A stretch of DNA of 14,896 nucleotides from Bacteroidota bacterium (lineage in GTDB: Bacteria > Bacteroidota > Bacteroidia > Bacteroidales > F082), in assembly GCA_023396415.1 (NCBI GenBank), contig JAEWWJ010000049.1:1-14896 (forward strand), read 5' to 3'. The position numbers were made by a program, and so were the translations under genes. This document shows, one piece after another, positions 14,108 through 14,896 of the stretch; position 1 is the stretch's first letter; every line of letters starts with the position of its first letter. A model generated the notes under the pieces. That model was not told where the DNA came from and made no database searches. It worked only from the letters and a program-made list of their open reading frames with translations.

Positions 14108-14896
14108 AACCGGATTGTTACATTTGGCCGAAATCATGTCCCAAAGGGGCTACCATCACCTGGTGATTTCGCCCGGCTCACGCAATGCACCCATCGTCAC
14201 GGTTTTTGCAAACCGTCCCGAATTTAAGTGTTATACCATTGTAGATGAGCGAAGTGCAGCCTTTTTTGCTTTAGGAATGGCGCAGCAATTGGGTCAGCCC
14301 GTTGCCGTGGCTTGCACCTCAGGAACTGCTGTTTTGAACTATGCACCTGCCCTTGCCGAAGCCTTTTACCAGCGTATTCCTTTGCTGGTGCTCACTGCCG
14401 ATCGGCCGGTGGAGTGGGTGGATCAGGGTGACGGACAAACCATCCGTCAACGCGATGCTTTTGGACCACATGTCAAACTTTCTGTCGAACTGCCGCAAGC
14501 ACCGCAAAATAACGATGACCTATGGTACAACGATCGCTTGATCAGCAAAGCCATGAATGCTTTGTTGTATCCAGCTCCCGGACCGGTGCATATCAATCTA
14601 CCCTTTTCGGAGCCATTGTATGGGTTCGACCATCGGTTGGAGTCAATGCCAAAAGATGTTCAAATGCTTCAACCTGAGGCTGTTCTAGGAAACGATATCC
14701 AAAATGAGCTTGCATCACTTTGGATAAAAAGCAACAAGAAATTGGTTCTTGTAGGGCAACACTCACCCGACAAAAAACTTGAAAAATTGTTGGTTCAGTT
14801 GGCACAACGAAAGGATGTGGTGGTGCTTACCGAAACCACTTCCAACGTTTTTGATCCTGCTTTCATTTCCTGCATCGACCGTTGTTTGGCAGTTTC
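14094..14896 (+). CDS. menD: SEPHCHC synthase MenD, N-terminal part (cut by window edge)
   Basis: Thiamine-diphosphate enzyme joining isochorismate and 2-oxoglutarate to give 2-succinyl-5-enolpyruvyl-6-hydroxy-3-cyclohexene-1-carboxylate. The open frame runs from 14094 to the window end (267 codons of a usual 550 or so) without a stop. Visible motifs are ISPGSRNAPI at 25-34, DERSAAFFALGMAQ at 51-64 with the ThDP-activating Glu E52, CTSGTAVLNYAPALAEAFYQ, IPLLVLTADRPVEW and DQGDGQTIRQ. A PGPVHINLPFSEPLY segment marks the end of the Pyr domain. The central domain begins after that and is incomplete. Start ATGs at 14094 and 14097 both overlap the menF end (14 or 11 bp), so the genes are translationally coupled. 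Confidence 0.95.
   Translation, partial: MMHDKTGLLHLAEIMSQRGYHHLVISPGSRNAPIVTVFANRPEFKCYTIVDERSAAFFALGMAQQLGQPVAVACTSGTAVLNYAPALAEAFYQRIPLLVLTADRPVEWVDQGDGQTIRQRDAFGPHVKLSVELPQAPQNNDDLWYNDRLISKAMNALLYPAPGPVHINLPFSEPLYGFDHRLESMPKDVQMLQPEAVLGNDIQNELASLWIKSNKKLVLVGQHSPDKKLEKLLVQLAQRKDVVVLTETTSNVFDPAFISCIDRCLAV

Noticed and set aside
1..14896. CRISPR array, rRNA or tRNA gene in the window
   Set aside because: I saw no regularly spaced repeats and no cloverleaf or rRNA signature on either strand. The space is filled almost entirely by protein genes.

Overview
The window looks like chromosomal DNA of a member of the Bacteroidetes (Bacteroidota). By eye it has moderate GC content, no obvious Shine-Dalgarno sequences, and several matches to the Bacteroidetes -7 promoter element TAnnTTTG. 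It also carries a TonB-dependent receptor with an N-terminal carboxypeptidase-regulatory-like domain, and its menaquinone, HMG-CoA lyase and short-Q-loop cytochrome bd genes are of types common in this phylum. I cannot assign a genus.

Minus-strand block (1-4995): the left edge holds the N-terminus of a membrane sensor with a LytS-type 5TM receptor domain. Next come two tandem DRE-TIM metallolyase genes. The first to be transcribed is an HMG-CoA lyase-like protein whose usual catalytic cysteine is glutamine. The second is an HMG-CoA lyase that keeps the cysteine. Upstream of them, cydA and cydB (cytochrome bd quinol oxidase) overlap by ATGA and have a plausible promoter in the divergent intergenic region near 5054-5088.

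Plus-strand block (5171-11417): a possible 48-residue ORF is joined by ATGA to a TatD-family metal-dependent hydrolase. That gene overlaps by 37 bp a TcdA-like tRNA t6A dehydratase. A TonB-dependent receptor and an oligopeptidase B with a lipoprotein-type signal follow, only 21 bp apart, and may handle peptides together at the envelope. A strong bidirectional hairpin terminator closes this unit.

AT-rich interlude (11418-12566): a lone KilA-N domain gene of phage-antirepressor type contains a perfect 32-bp palindrome in its coding sequence. It stops early at a TAA, and a family-like 19-codon tail continues in the same frame after the stop. This is the most unusual part of the window and looks like acquired, possibly decaying, DNA.

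Menaquinone block (12567-end): menI-type DHNA-CoA thioesterase, menF-type isochorismate synthase and menD (cut by the window edge) form a compact operon. Its product, menaquinone, is the likely electron donor to the cytochrome bd encoded on the other side of the window. Most of the window is ordinary housekeeping and envelope metabolism, and I see no clear new defence or mobile system. The KilA-N palindrome and stop, the cysteine-less lyase pair and the lipoprotein OpB are the points worth checking.
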